From Pyronema omphalodes (lineage: Eukaryota; Ascomycota; Pezizomycetes; Pezizales; Pyronemataceae), in contig JAJJXM010000051.1 in the NCBI GenBank assembly GCA_024516155.1, positions 186,001-250,000 on the forward strand: 64,000 nt of DNA, written 5' to 3'. Positions within the stretch are counted from its first letter, which is position 1. Every line of letters begins with the position of its first letter. The position numbers were made by a program, and so were the translations under genes. The notes under the pieces are model-generated. The model made no database searches, was not told the DNA's origin, and was given only the letters and a program-made list of their open reading frames with translations. This document shows, one piece after another, positions 11,607 through 22,810 of this stretch.

Positions 11607-12932
11607 CTAAAAGTAAACCCTCTTCGCATGCTGAATCAAACACGCCTTAGGACAATAAGGACATTTGAGTAATCCGTGTTCATTCTTGGGTAGTTTATGC
11701 AGCGATTCCATAGCGATCACGTGGCCACATGTAAGCAGCATGGGTGGGTTCTTTTCATCGGTTTGCTCTTTTGACACAGGGCAAACAAAGATGGGGTGGA
11801 ACCGGTAGTTTGGAGGAAGAGGGACTTCGACCTGAGGGAATGTTCATTAGATCACTTGGTCCGACGATACTGGATGGGAGCACATACCGGGACTTCATGC
11901 GAGGAGGACCACTCAGTCTTCTTGTCCTTCATGATACTTTTCATCTTCAAAAGAGTTGGTAAAGCGATGGCACCAGCTGTTGCTGCGATGTACAGAGGTG
12001 AATCTGCACTCAAACCTCTAAGCGAGCAGAACTCCCCCATGAACACATACGCTACATCATCCCACTGCTTTTCCGGATCTTCGAATGGAGCTCCAAAGAA
12101 CTGTCTCGGCATGTTTTCTCCGAATGCATATCCACACATCAGTTTGGAAATTTCCTTCAAATGCTGTGTAAACGGCGAAAGGTGGATTCGAGCATATTGC
12201 AGGGCCTCTAGTCTTCCCGAGCCCCCGTTTGCTCCGTTGGCGAACAACCAAATAAACTGTAATTTATGGAGCTGGAAGAGTAGAGTTGAGCCGCGTTGAT
12301 CCAGTTCGCTAGCATGTGCTTCCGCCCATTTAATTGCTGGTCCAATGTCTTTATGCATCCGCATTGCTGATACGATTTTGTACATCACCACGAAGCCCTC
12401 CTTCAAATCACTATTAGCACCGAGAATACTAATCCCGGTCTCCTTTTCGAATGTTTCCGCAACTTCAAATTCTCCCTCCCGGATTAGGTGCATCCCAATG
12501 GCCTTATCGATTAGTTTTTTATCAATCTGCCGAAACACATCGTAATCGGTGTCGGTTATCGACGCGGAGAGTTTAAATTTCTTTGTTGACTTATCAGCAA
12601 TGTAAGAAGCAGATAGACTCCTTCAGTATCTACCTTATTCAACGACTTATCAAATCTATTCATGCCAGTATAGATTTCTCTATGGTCCATATTGATCTTT
12701 TCCAACTGCTTGGGTATGGACTGTGTCAAACCCGCCATGGTAGCCAAATGCTTCGAAGGATCTGTTACTATTACGTCAGAAAAGCCCCGAAGAAAGGAAA
12801 GAGAAACATACCTTGCGTGATAGCGTTCCTAGCAGCTTCGAGCTGCTTGATGCATACATCAATATCGGCGGAAACCTTCATAAGGTTGGACTTTCCAGTC
12901 AACTTGTCGAGCTCGGCATGAATACTGTCCAT
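11607..12932 (-). CDS. RMD5: RMD5/GID2-type RING E3 subunit of the GID/CTLH complex, copy A
   Basis: Exons 12932-12812, 12761-12634, 12589-11888 and 11831-11607 give 391 residues. Rmd5/Gid2 is one of the two RING subunits of the GID/CTLH ubiquitin ligase, which in yeast targets gluconeogenic enzymes. Visible parts: a helical N-terminus, the CTLH/CRA helical region, and a C-terminal atypical RING (FVCPVSKE, TCGHV, KCPYC). The RING lacks the second Cys of the first zinc pair, as is typical of Rmd5. Its introns sit at the same places as in copies B and C, and it differs from them at about 11 of some 225 residues in exon 3. Donors differ from B/C (GTATGT in intron 1; a weaker GTAGAT in intron 2). 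Divergent to TMA23. It may be the ancestral locus (inference). Confidence 0.9.
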
Positions 12933-13496
12933 TTTGGCGGTAGGGTTTGTATGGTGAGTGTGTCGTGCGCGTGGAAGCTTCGTGGAAAGACGATATCGAA
13001 TGCCCGTGAAAGGTGGATGAGAGCCCCGCTGATGTCGTCGTGGAATCGCGGGTAAGTACAGGATGGATCCATGTTAACGGTTACACCTGCTACCAGCAAG
13101 TACCAGCAGTTAAGCGGCAATCGTTCTTCCGCGTGCCATACGTGAAGACCTTGTTTTTGGAGAACATTTTATATTTCAATGTTGATTTCTCTTGTAGTAT
13201 TTTACAATGATCCTACAATAAAGAAACTGTCGTACCCTCTCTGGATATCCTCAAGACGGTACAGAGTTCGTTTATTGAATTCAAACCTGTCACTCCTGCG
13301 GGTTCCCAGTGCCAAAGCTACCCCGGTCAATCATACCTGCTGCACGCATGACCGCTCCACCAATTTCCGGGTAACTACACCAAAATTCCACGCTTTCACT
13401 GTGCTCTGCCCCACGCCAACGGCCCATCCCGCGCCAAAACTTTTGCATTCGCGAAAGCCAAAAGCCTGACACACACACGCGCACCAACCTTCCAAA
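12933..13496. promoter_or_regulatory. Divergent upstream region of RMD5 copy A and TMA23
   Basis: 564 bp between divergent starts. The part at 12992-13115 is repeated in inverted orientation upstream of RMD5 copy B (31900-32024), including GGATCCATGTTAAC and TACCAGCAAGTACCAGCAGT, but is missing upstream of copy C. No further gene seen. Confidence 0.5.
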
Positions 13497-14215
13497 ATGC
13501 CCATCAAGCTTCACCGCGACCAATTCAAATGGACCAACGGTCGTGGACATGACCAGAAGCCTGTGTTGTATTCCCAAAAGACCAATACCTATGGACTCGG
13601 TACCTACCCTTTACCTATTGAAATTCATATTCAAGCTCCTAACAATAACGCTGGAGCGCTGTTGTAGTAATGTACTGATATTAGATGCTTGCAGGTAAAA
13701 AGGAACATAATGCAGACCATTGGTGGGAAAAGGCCTTCGATAATCAGCTGAAATCTCTCGATGTCTCGAACTCCTCCACCGGTGAGGTCGTCGTTAAGCA
13801 AACCCAAATCAGCGCTACTCCTCTCGGAAAATCTATGATTGGCAAATACTATATCAAATTTGTATTTGGCGGAATTTTGATGGGAGATGTGGAGGAGGCT
13901 AGGAAGGAGGCTGCTGCGGCTGCTGAAGTAAAGGCTGCGGAAGTAAAGGCTGCGGAGGAGAAGAAGGCGAAGAAGGAGAAGAAGGACAAAAAGGAGAAGA
14001 AGGACAAGAAAGAGAAGAAGGAGAAGAAGGACAAGAAGAGCTCGAGAAGCTCAAGGGAAACCAGCGCCGAAGAGAAACCCAAGGACAAGAAGGACAAGAA
14101 AAAGCGGAAAGCTGAGGACGAACCAGAGAGGGATGAGAAGAAGGAGAAGAAGCGTCTGAGGAAGCTACTAGAGAAGGAGATGGCAAATCTGCAGAGCCTG
14201 GCATTACAGGCATAA
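13497..14215 (+). CDS. TMA23: Tma23-like nucleolar ribosome biogenesis protein
   Basis: Exons 13497-13599 and 13695-14215 give 207 residues, close to yeast Tma23. The N-terminus has GRG and a GLGKKEHN segment. It is followed by the characteristic HWWEKAFDNQLKSLDV block and a conserved KYYIKFVFGGILMG segment. The C-terminal half is a Lys/Glu-rich low-complexity tail (KKDKKEKK repeats), expected for a nucleolar protein. Yeast Tma23 associates with ribosomes and is linked to 40S rRNA maturation. The intron acceptor chosen (GCAG before GTAAAAAGG) restores GLGKKEH. The function is taken from the family. Confidence 0.8.
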
Positions 14216-14583
14216 TGCGCAGTCGCATCATCTTGGGTTTGATTTTATGGCGTTTTTGGAGTCATCATCTACAAAAGTTTTGGGATATAAAAGTTATGGG
14301 CAAGATTTACGGACAAAATTTATGGGATACTACAGGGACTACTATATGGGGCGGCTGTACATAATAATACTTTACAGTCTTGTAACTCCACAATATTTTG
14401 ATTCATAAATCATCAATCATTATAAAACAAAAAAACCTAACCAAATACAAAAAAACAAACCCTGTTTGGTACCATTACGTAGACTATGTAACCACCGATA
14501 TAAACAAACCAACGCCAGCCGAGAACTAAATCGTGTTGAACGCCGCCTCCAATATCCCGCCCAATGCAATTCCAACGCCATTA
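14216..14583. other. Convergent 3' intergenic region
   Basis: Between the ends of TMA23 and the membrane-protein gene. Nothing beyond AT-rich trailer sequence seen. Confidence 0.4.
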
Positions 14584-16418
14584 TCAGTTGTTCGAAATCA
14601 CCCGCGTTGTAGGCCTTCCATCAGCGGCTGATTCCACAATTCTAATTTGCGCGTCATGAGCAGAAAGCATGGATTTCATGTATCTGTAATTAGTTGTCAG
14701 CACCTTGATTTTCACACAAAACAGCTCTTAAGACTTACTCGTTCTCTCGTCCCTTTGCCTTTTGCAGTCCCTCATTCAACCGATCAACACCCTTCCTGAT
14801 GCTACGAATGTGCACCTCCAACGGAATCTTCTCCACCTCATCACCCGCATCCTCCAACAACCCCGGCTCCGCAACTCGATCCCGTAGAACCTCCAAATTA
14901 CTCTGCATAGTCTGTAAATGAATCAAGCTTCCACCGACCAACTTCAAAGCATTCTTCCTCTTCTCGGAAATATCAGACAAGAGTAATTGATGCCCATCAA
15001 AGTGTGCAAGCTTATCCCGATTTCCTCCAAGCTTCGTCCAAAACTGTGCCAAAACATCCCTTTTACCTTCCTCAAGATCGACATTCTCCCTTTGTGCGAT
15101 ATCCTCAATGACGTTCAACTTCTCCTCCAAATCGTCGAGTTCCTTGAGTGCAATTTCGGCTTCGAGAATAAGCTTCCGAATAGAGGTGTCCATGACTGAA
15201 GTAGCCCGGATAAAGGTCGCTAGTACTTCTCGCTCAGCTGTAGCGATATCACTTCGGAAGGGGTAGAGAACAATGTCGGAAATTGAGTAAGGAGCAGCAA
15301 TCCGTTCCTGAGCGTTTTCAAGAGTTTTGATGGCGTATTCGTCCAATGAGAGTAAGTTATCGACAACACCAGCAGCTCTTGAACTGAACCTTGAAAGCTG
15401 TCTAGAAGTACTTTTCGATGCCTGAACAAATTCTTCAAGTCTAGCAGTTAAATCATCCCTTCCCAAAAAATCAGCATATCCCCTTCATAATCCGGGGTTA
15501 AAGGAAAACAAACTTTGATACTAGCTTGGAATGCTTGACCAAGTTCGTAAGATCCCGGACTGCGATTTCACTTTCCTTTAAAACTAGAGCCATGACACTG
15601 CTTCCTGCGCTGTTTTCTAAGACCCCCTCGAAATGTGTCTGGAGATCGATCAACTTGGGGAATTCCCTAGATGCCCGTGGACCACCATCTGAAGGCCATG
15701 CTGTACTGGTCCAATCGCAAAATCCAGGACCGACATAATTCATGCCGGGCAGATTACACAATGGCCTTAAAGCAGTAACCAGACTGTGTTTTCCCTTCAT
15801 ATATGCCATTCCGAGCAATACATATATCAGTACAATCGAAAGTATCCACTTCAATGGTTTCCGAATCAACCAATAAACCGTGCCCATAACATCCTTTATA
15901 AATCCTGTAGATTCTTTTACCACATCTCCGGCGATATTCGAATGAATTGAGTTTTTCCGGGATCTTGTCCCTGTGCCGGATTTTCGTGGTTTTCCGCTGG
16001 CCGATTTATGTGTTACTGATGCACTCCCGTGGGTAGCGGTCATATGCGCTTTCGAGGCTCGTCGCCGTACTGGTGACATCATCGGTCGTCGCATTGGTGT
16101 TGTAGTGCCTGGAACTCGTAGCGGTGAGTTGTGCACTGATTTGAGAGGGGTAGGATGGCCATTGCGAGGAGGGGTGGCGGGTATGTTACGAGGAGGAGTT
16201 GGATAACCATAACGAATTGGAGTTCCATAACCAGTTCTTCTTGAAGATACAGAAGCTGAACGATGTCTTGGTCGCGGGGGAGTTCCGGTGTAATCTCTTG
16301 GGGGTTCATTCTCGTCAGCCGAGCTGCCGTATTCGTAATCTTCGTCAGGTGTGGTTGGTGTGTCATAACCGCCGAGCGATGCAGAGGTGTTGTAATCGTA
16401 AACGGTGAATTCTTCCAT
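14584..16418 (-). CDS. Fungal single-pass membrane protein of unknown function
   Basis: Exons 16418-15514, 15458-14739 and 14683-14584 give 574 residues. The first intron has a GTTTGT donor and a CTGAT branch near the acceptor; the second has GTAAGT. The N-terminal ~180 residues are rich in Pro, Thr, Ser and Arg, with repeated TPPR/TPxR motifs resembling Cdk phosphosites. One strong transmembrane helix lies at about 186-207. A short Cys-containing loop follows (C221, C234; LCNLPG..GFCDW). The C-terminal ~300 residues are mostly helical and coiled-coil-like. This layout (disordered basic tail, one TM, coiled coil) would suit a nuclear-envelope or ER protein, but that is inference. I do not recognise the family. 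Confidence 0.75.
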
Positions 16419-17244
16419 TTGATGTGTTTGTATGTATGTGTGATGAGGGGGGGGTGCGGAGTGTGATATTTTTTTTTGTTTGTTTGATTGATTGATTTGA
16501 TTGCTTACAACGAGGCAACGGGAAGAGATGAGGAAAATGAACAGATATTACATAGGCTCTCTATCATGTACTTATTAAAGCTGGATTGTCAAGCTCCATG
16601 GCTGCGTTGGCAGACTCAGGTTCAGCATGCACCGGTAACCAATCATGAATCTGTACGTCATGCGGGCGCGGTAAGCCTATAGGGTGATCGACTGTGTATC
16701 TAAGCCGGGTAGGCCTAGCCGAAAACTGGCGGTTACCTTTTGGTTGTCAATGGCGGCGGGGAGGGGTGGCGGCATGGGGCAGCGTATACGAGGCGTGAGG
16801 CCATGATTTGGTCGGTGGCCACAACAATTGAGCTGCAGTGTCATGTGCAGTAATAGCAATTCTTTTTTTTTTTTTGTTTTTTTTTTCACTAAAGGGTCCG
16901 TTACCCTGAAGATAAGGAATATGGAACATTTTTCATCTTCCCTCCCGATTCGACAGAATTAACCTTCAACGGTCGAATTCTATTAAGCGGACCTCGCTGG
17001 CAGCTGAGCTGAGCATCTTATAAGCTGCTTAAGCACATCCAGTTGGTTGCAATCACGAGCTCGTGGAACATCACTCGCCCCCGCAGTCACGTGCAGAAGC
17101 ATTAGACTAACCGGGATAGACTTGATTTAGACAATCTTGGCACCACAATCCCTGCGCGAAATTTTTGGAGCGTAACGAACGAAACTGCGACAAAGACGTG
17201 AGAGTTCCTGAACACCACCGAGCAGCTTCACTCAGACAGCAGCC
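16419..17244. promoter_or_regulatory. Divergent upstream region of the membrane protein gene and SPB1
   Basis: 826 bp with T-rich tracts (about 16861-16887). No coding frame or RNA gene was recognised. Confidence 0.4.
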
Positions 17245-19940
17245 ATGGCCATTCAGAAGAAGGTTGGCCTCCAATTCCAGATTTACATTTATATTTTCTT
17301 GTAGAGGTAGCTGACACTATAATTCTAGCACGGTAAAGGTCGTTTGGATAAATGGTACAATTTTTTCTTCCTCGTGAATTTCAGTACTTTTTCGCGACGG
17401 AATTTCTAACTTTACTCCTACAGGTATAAACTTGCCAAAGAGAAGGGATATCGTGCCCGTGCCGCTTTCAAGCTTATCCAGATCAACAAAAAGTACAACT
17501 TCCTCCAAAATGCCAAAGTAGTAGTCGATCTTTGTGCTGCTCCCGGATCATGGTGTCAAGTCGCCTCCGAGGTCATGCCCAAGCAGTCTCTCATTATCGG
17601 AGTCGATCTCGCGCCTATTAAGCCTATTCCCAACGTTATTACATTCCAGAGTGATATTACTACCGAGAAGTGTCGTGCAACCATTCGTGGACACTTGAAG
17701 ACCTGGAAGGCGGATGTTTTCCTTCACGACGGAGCGCCCAACGTTGGTACTGCCTGGGTACAGGATGCTTTCACCCAGTCCGAGTTGGTGTTGCAGTCTT
17801 TAAAGTTGGCTACCGAGTTTTTGATCCCCGGAGGAACCTTCGTTACCAAGGTTTTCAGATCTAGAGATTTCAACAACTTGATGTGGGTTTTCAACCAGCT
17901 TTTCACCAAGGTCGAAGCCACCAAGCCTCCTTCTTCCCGTAACGTCTCCGCCGAAATTTTCGTCGTCTGCCGTGGATTCAAGGCCCCCAAGAAGATTGAC
18001 CCCAAGTTCTTGGACCCCAGAACCGTCTTCGAGGAGCTTCCCGATGTCACCCCCAACAACGAGGTCAAGGTCTTCCAGCCTGAGAAGAAGAGACGTAAGC
18101 GTGATGGTTACGAGGAGGGAGACTACTTGCAGTTCAAGGAGGAGCCTATCAACAACTTCATTGAGACTTCCGACCCCATTCAGATGTTGGGTACTCTCAA
18201 CAAGCTTTCATTTGTTGAGAAAGAGGGTGGAGATCTCGCTATTCAGGCTATCAAAAAGCTTCCCGAGACTACCGAGGAAATCATGCTATGTTGTCAGGAT
18301 CTCCGTGTTCTTGGAAAGAAGGATTTCAGAAAGTTGCTCAAGTGGCGTTTGTCAGTGCGGGAAAAGTTCGGTCTTACCGTTAAGAAGACCAAGACCGAGA
18401 TGGTCGAGGAAGCCGAAGTTGAGCCCATGGACGAGGAGATGCAGCTTGAGGAGGACCTACAGCGTATGAAGGACAAGGAGGCCGCTGAGAAGAAGAAGAA
18501 CAAGAGGAGGGAGAACGAGAAGAAGCAGAAGGAGATTGTTCGTCTACAGATGCACATGACCACCCCTATGGAAATCGGTATGGAACAGGAATCCGGTTCT
18601 ATGTTCGGACTCAAGACCGTTGACAAGGCCGGTCCTGATGCTTTGAAGAAGATTGCCAAGGGAAAGATGAACATTACCGTTGAGGAGGAAGGAAAGCCTG
18701 AGCACAAGGATGTTTACATGGGAGAGCTTCTTCCTACCGCAGATGACAGCGAGGATGAAACCCAGGACAGACTTGAGGAGGAGCTTGACGAGCTTTACTT
18801 GCGGTACCAGGAACGTAAGGCTGAGGCGGACGCTAAGTTCAAGGCCAGACAAGCACGCAAGGACCATGAGGATGGAGAGTGGAATGGTTTCTCGGATGGA
18901 GAGATGGATGTGGACAATGATGAGGATGATGAGGTTGTGGAGCACGAAGCGGAGAGTGATGATGACAGTGACGATGAAGAAATCGACCCTCAGTCATTGG
19001 TTAAGCGGTTAGATGGCGCCAACCAAATCACAGAGAGCGGACTTAGCAAACGTGCGGCGTTGTTCTTTGACCAGGATATCTTTGCTGGTATTCCCGAGGA
19101 AGAGGAGGAGTCTGAGGAGGAAGAAGAATCCGATGACGAAGGATTCGACAGCGAGGGTGAAGATGAGGAATCCGAGGAAGAAGAAGAGGAGGAGGAGGAT
19201 GAGGAGAATGATGTTGAGATGGGAGAGGCAGACGAGGAATCCGACGATGACAAGATTGAGATCGTTAAGGCTACCAAGGACGAGACCTGGGATGCTGAGG
19301 ACGAGCCCATGAAGAATGGAAGACCTGGTAATTACCTTTCTCCCGACCTTCCCTATACCTCTGCTAACATTAACTTCAAGACATCGACATCATCACTGCC
19401 GAAGCTATGACCCTAGCACAACAGCTTGTTACCGGAGAGAAAACCAAACATGATCTCATCGACGACGGTTTCAACAAGTGGTCGTTCCGTGACCGTGACG
19501 GACTCCCCGAGTGGTTCCTCGACGCCGAAGACAAATACGCCAAGCCCATCAAGCCTATCACCGCTGCTGCTGCCCAGGCTATCAAGGAGAAGATGCGTGC
19601 TATGAACGCAAGACCTATCAAGAAGGTTGCTGAGGCTAAGGCAAGGAAGAAGTACAAGGCCGCCATGAAGATGGAGAAGCTAAGAAAGAAGTCTGCATTG
19701 TTGGCTGAGGACGAGGGAATGACTGAAAAGGAGAAGGCCAACGCTATTGGAAAGATGATTTCTAAGGCGGCGAAGAAGAAGCCTAAGCAACAGGTTAAGG
19801 TTGTTGTTGCTAGAGGTCAGAATAAGGGACAGGGTAGACCAAGAGGTGTTAAGGGTAGATATAAGATTGTTGACGCGAGATTGAAGAAGGATGTAAGAGC
19901 GCAAAAGAGAACGGCAAGAAAATTGAAGAAGCGTTCATAA
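17245..19940 (+). CDS. SPB1: Spb1, AdoMet-dependent 25S rRNA methyltransferase
   Basis: Exons 17245-17262, 17329-17354, 17424-19327 and 19381-19940 give 835 residues, as expected for Spb1. The nucleolar FtsJ-like enzyme 2'-O-methylates the A-loop of 25S rRNA during 60S maturation. The SAM-binding motif [14 protein letters not shown] lies at about 49-62, followed by the VLHDGAPN-type (here FLHDGAPN) and KxFRSRD catalytic blocks. Next come the DUF3381 region, long acidic stretches (about 480-590), and the conserved Spb1 C-terminal domain beginning [16 protein letters not shown], ending in a basic tail. Two tiny 5' exons (18 and 26 nt) encode MAIQKK and HGKGRLDKW and match the conserved N-terminus. 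Its 3' end is also present as a decayed fragment at 9130-9310. Confidence 0.97.
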
Positions 19941-21150
19941 ATGTTTTAAAGGAAGGAAAGCGGAAAAAGTGGTACTGTACTGTAATGTCTTTTGTTTTTT
20001 TTTGGTTGCTGGTTTTCTTTTTTGGGTCTGCTTTTTCTTTTCTTTCTTTTCTTTTTTTTTGTTTTTCTTTTTCTTGTTTTTTTGTCAATATTCATGATGG
20101 ATGTATCTAACCTACAGGCTCAGACTAAAAGTACGGAATGGAGTAATTCTGATTTTCTTTTTTTTTTCTTCTTTCGTTTCGTTTCGTTTTATAAATTCGT
20201 TCTACCATATCTTCAAGTGAACCTGTATACCTTTTTTTTGAATTAGTGATGTCCATCTACCGTCTACGCAGCCATAGCAGTAGATTATAGCTTCTCGGGT
20301 TGTAACTTTATTAACCTCCGTAATAGGCTACTGCCATTTTTCACTGGCCTCTGTTTATATCTGATATTTTGAAATTCTCATAGATTTTGGTCGGTTATGG
20401 ATGGATAGTGATATTATATGATTACCATCGTCACTTGGGATCACTATTATTATCTTTAACTAACGGTAACGGCAACGACAACGGCAGCAGCCCGAAGTTT
20501 CAAGGGTTGGAATACGGAATTTAATACACTGCGAACCTCTGAGATTCCTCCTCCCAAAAAAATAAAAACAGAAATAAGACAAAGATAAAAATTAAAATTA
20601 AAATAAAAAAATAGTCTTTATAACCGCATAGTAAAGAATAGTCCTTTTTTTTTCGTCCTTGCTCTTTTCGAAGTTTCGAAGTTTCGAAGTTTTGATAGTT
20701 CGATGGTTCATTACTGTATTAACGGTTTATTCTGCTCTAAATCCTTCGAAAGAAATAAATAACGAACATAGAAAAGTTTAATAAACTGTCATTGATTGAT
20801 TCATATATTTTTTTGGAACTGGGAAATCGGGGTAGACTTTACCGGGTTTCATGAAACTGACTATATGGGACTATACCTAGGTCTGATTCTTTAGTAGCCG
20901 GTTCGTTATCGACGGGTTGAATTTTTTTCTTTTACTATCGATAAACAAAAAGCGAAGCTAGTGTACATTATACATAGAAGAAAGAAAATAAAAACCCTAA
21001 GAATTATGGGGATGTCTGGTAGACTATGTAAGATCAGATATCATTAAACATCATCCAGCATCATCCAGTACCATCCAGCACCCAACATCACTCATTTAAT
21101 TTATGTTTGTTTTATCTATATTGGTAAAATGGGTGAAATCAAACATAATC
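19941..21150. other. SPB1 trailer and gene-free sequence
   Basis: T-rich trailer shared with the fragment at 9.2 kb. From about 20300 to 20700 the order of short blocks (TATTAACCTCCGTAA, TTTTCACTGGCCT, a GATTACCATC block, then AAAATTAAAAT) resembles the RMD5 3' tail at about 34095-34290 in the same orientation. No gene recognised. Confidence 0.4.
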
Positions 21151-21238
21151 GGTCGCTTAGCTCAGTTGGTTAGAGCGTGGTGCTAATAAGTATTCCTTGA
21201 TAACGCCAAGGTCGCAGGTTCGACCCCTGCAGTGATCA
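21151..21238 (+). tRNA. tRNA-Ile (AAT) with a 14-nt intron
   Basis: The acceptor pairs GGTCGCT with AGTGATC and is followed by A. The A box TAGCTCAGTTGGTTAGAG and T arm GCAGG-TTCGACC-CCTGC are canonical. The anticodon stem TGGTG/CGCCA encloses CTAATA, a 14-nt insert and A, giving anticodon AAT after splicing and a 74-nt mature tRNA. T-rich pol III stop sequence follows directly. Confidence 0.95.
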
Positions 21239-22300
21239 TTTTTTGTCTTTTTGTCTTTTTCTTGTTAAACAGTAAAGTAGCAGAGCAAGCCTATCGCTTA
21301 TTGTAGCTGCTTTGATGTGTTGGGATTGTCTCTTCTGTCTCTTCTGTCTTGACTCTTCCGTATCTCGTGTTCCCTGACAATCACAACTAAGCCCCGGAAC
21401 AGGCACTCAGGCACCCAGGCACCCAGGAAGGCAGAAGGCAGAAGGCGGAAAGGTAGATGACTACTATGTACGACGCAATGCGTCTTTTTTGCTATGTATC
21501 CATATGATACATCATACAAGATTCATATATCCGGAACTTTTCGGAAATTAGAAATTGGGAATTAGAAATTGGATATTGGAGATTTGGAATTGGGAATCGG
21601 AAATGGGAATCGGATATTGGATATTGAATATTGGATAGAGATGGTTACGGTATGTTGATGAATTATTGACGTTGACGTTGTGGCTGTGTCGGTGTCAGAA
21701 ATGACTCATTAGTCATCAGTCATGAGTAATTAATCATCGGTAGGTCATAGGTTATAGGTCATGGGTTATTGGTTATTAGGTGAGGTATCAGTCATAGGAC
21801 CACTTGGAGGCATAATCACTCATCGGCGTGATTTGTATGTTTCGATATACGGGTTGTTGTTTTGTTTTGTTATTTCGTTGTTTCGCTATGTGATACCACA
21901 TATTATTGTATTATAGTTGTTTTTTCGGGTTGGAGATACTGATTTTGGGAGGGGATTGAGGATATTGGCGGTTATGGATTACGGTTAGATTTTACGGTTA
22001 TTGAGCGGGATTTTAGGGGTAGGTGTAGTAGGTGTAGGGTGGGATGTTTAGACATAGAGGATTCTGGTTTGGTTGGAGATATTTGGTATTTGGGATGTTG
22101 CGAGGAAGGTTGAAGGGTTGATGGTTCGGTTGGTTAGGTGTTGGTATTACTGCGCGGCTATGTGACTGCGCTGCTGCGCCACGCTAGGTAGTCCGAGTCC
22201 GGGGGTTTGAGGTGTGATGCGGGGATATAGTGGTGTGTAAAGTGAATGAAGGGAGTAAAGCGAGTGAATGAGATAAGGAGAATGAGTAGGGAGAGTAAGT

Positions 22301-22340
22301 GAGTCATTGAGTCATTGAGTCATTGAGTCATTGAGTCATT
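22301..22340. repeat. Tandem repeat (GAGTCATT)x5
   Basis: Five perfect 8-bp copies in a row. Confidence 0.95.
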
Positions 22341-22780
22341 GAGGGATTTGGGAGATTTGGATATTAAGGGGACTTGGAGGATTGAGGGGATTTTGGTAAA
22401 GAATAAACAGAGAATGTAAGCGGAAAGACATGTGATCAAGTATGTAAGTAAGCAGGCATGTGAGTACATGTAGGCTAAAGTAAGCATGTCAGGACGTCAA
22501 GATGTCGGGATATTAGCATGTACCTAAGTACTCAGTAACCAACCACAAAGTTGGAGTGTTTATTCATGACATATTAATTAGTCATCAGTGTTTAATCAGG
22601 CTGATTTCATAACGTGGCTTGTCTTACCATTTTGAGTCACTGGATTTGCATTGCATCAGCCTTCTTTTAATATTTGTGTAACTTCTGTCTCTAAAAACAA
22701 AGACTCATGTGAAATAAAAATTGAAATGGAAATGGAAATAGATGTGTAATATATACATATGTTTATTTTTGGTTTTGTTT

Positions 22781-22810
22781 CTTTTCTTTTCTTTTCTTTT
22801 CTTTTCTTTT
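22781..22810. repeat. Microsatellite (CTTTT)x6
   Basis: Six perfect 5-bp copies. Confidence 0.95.
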
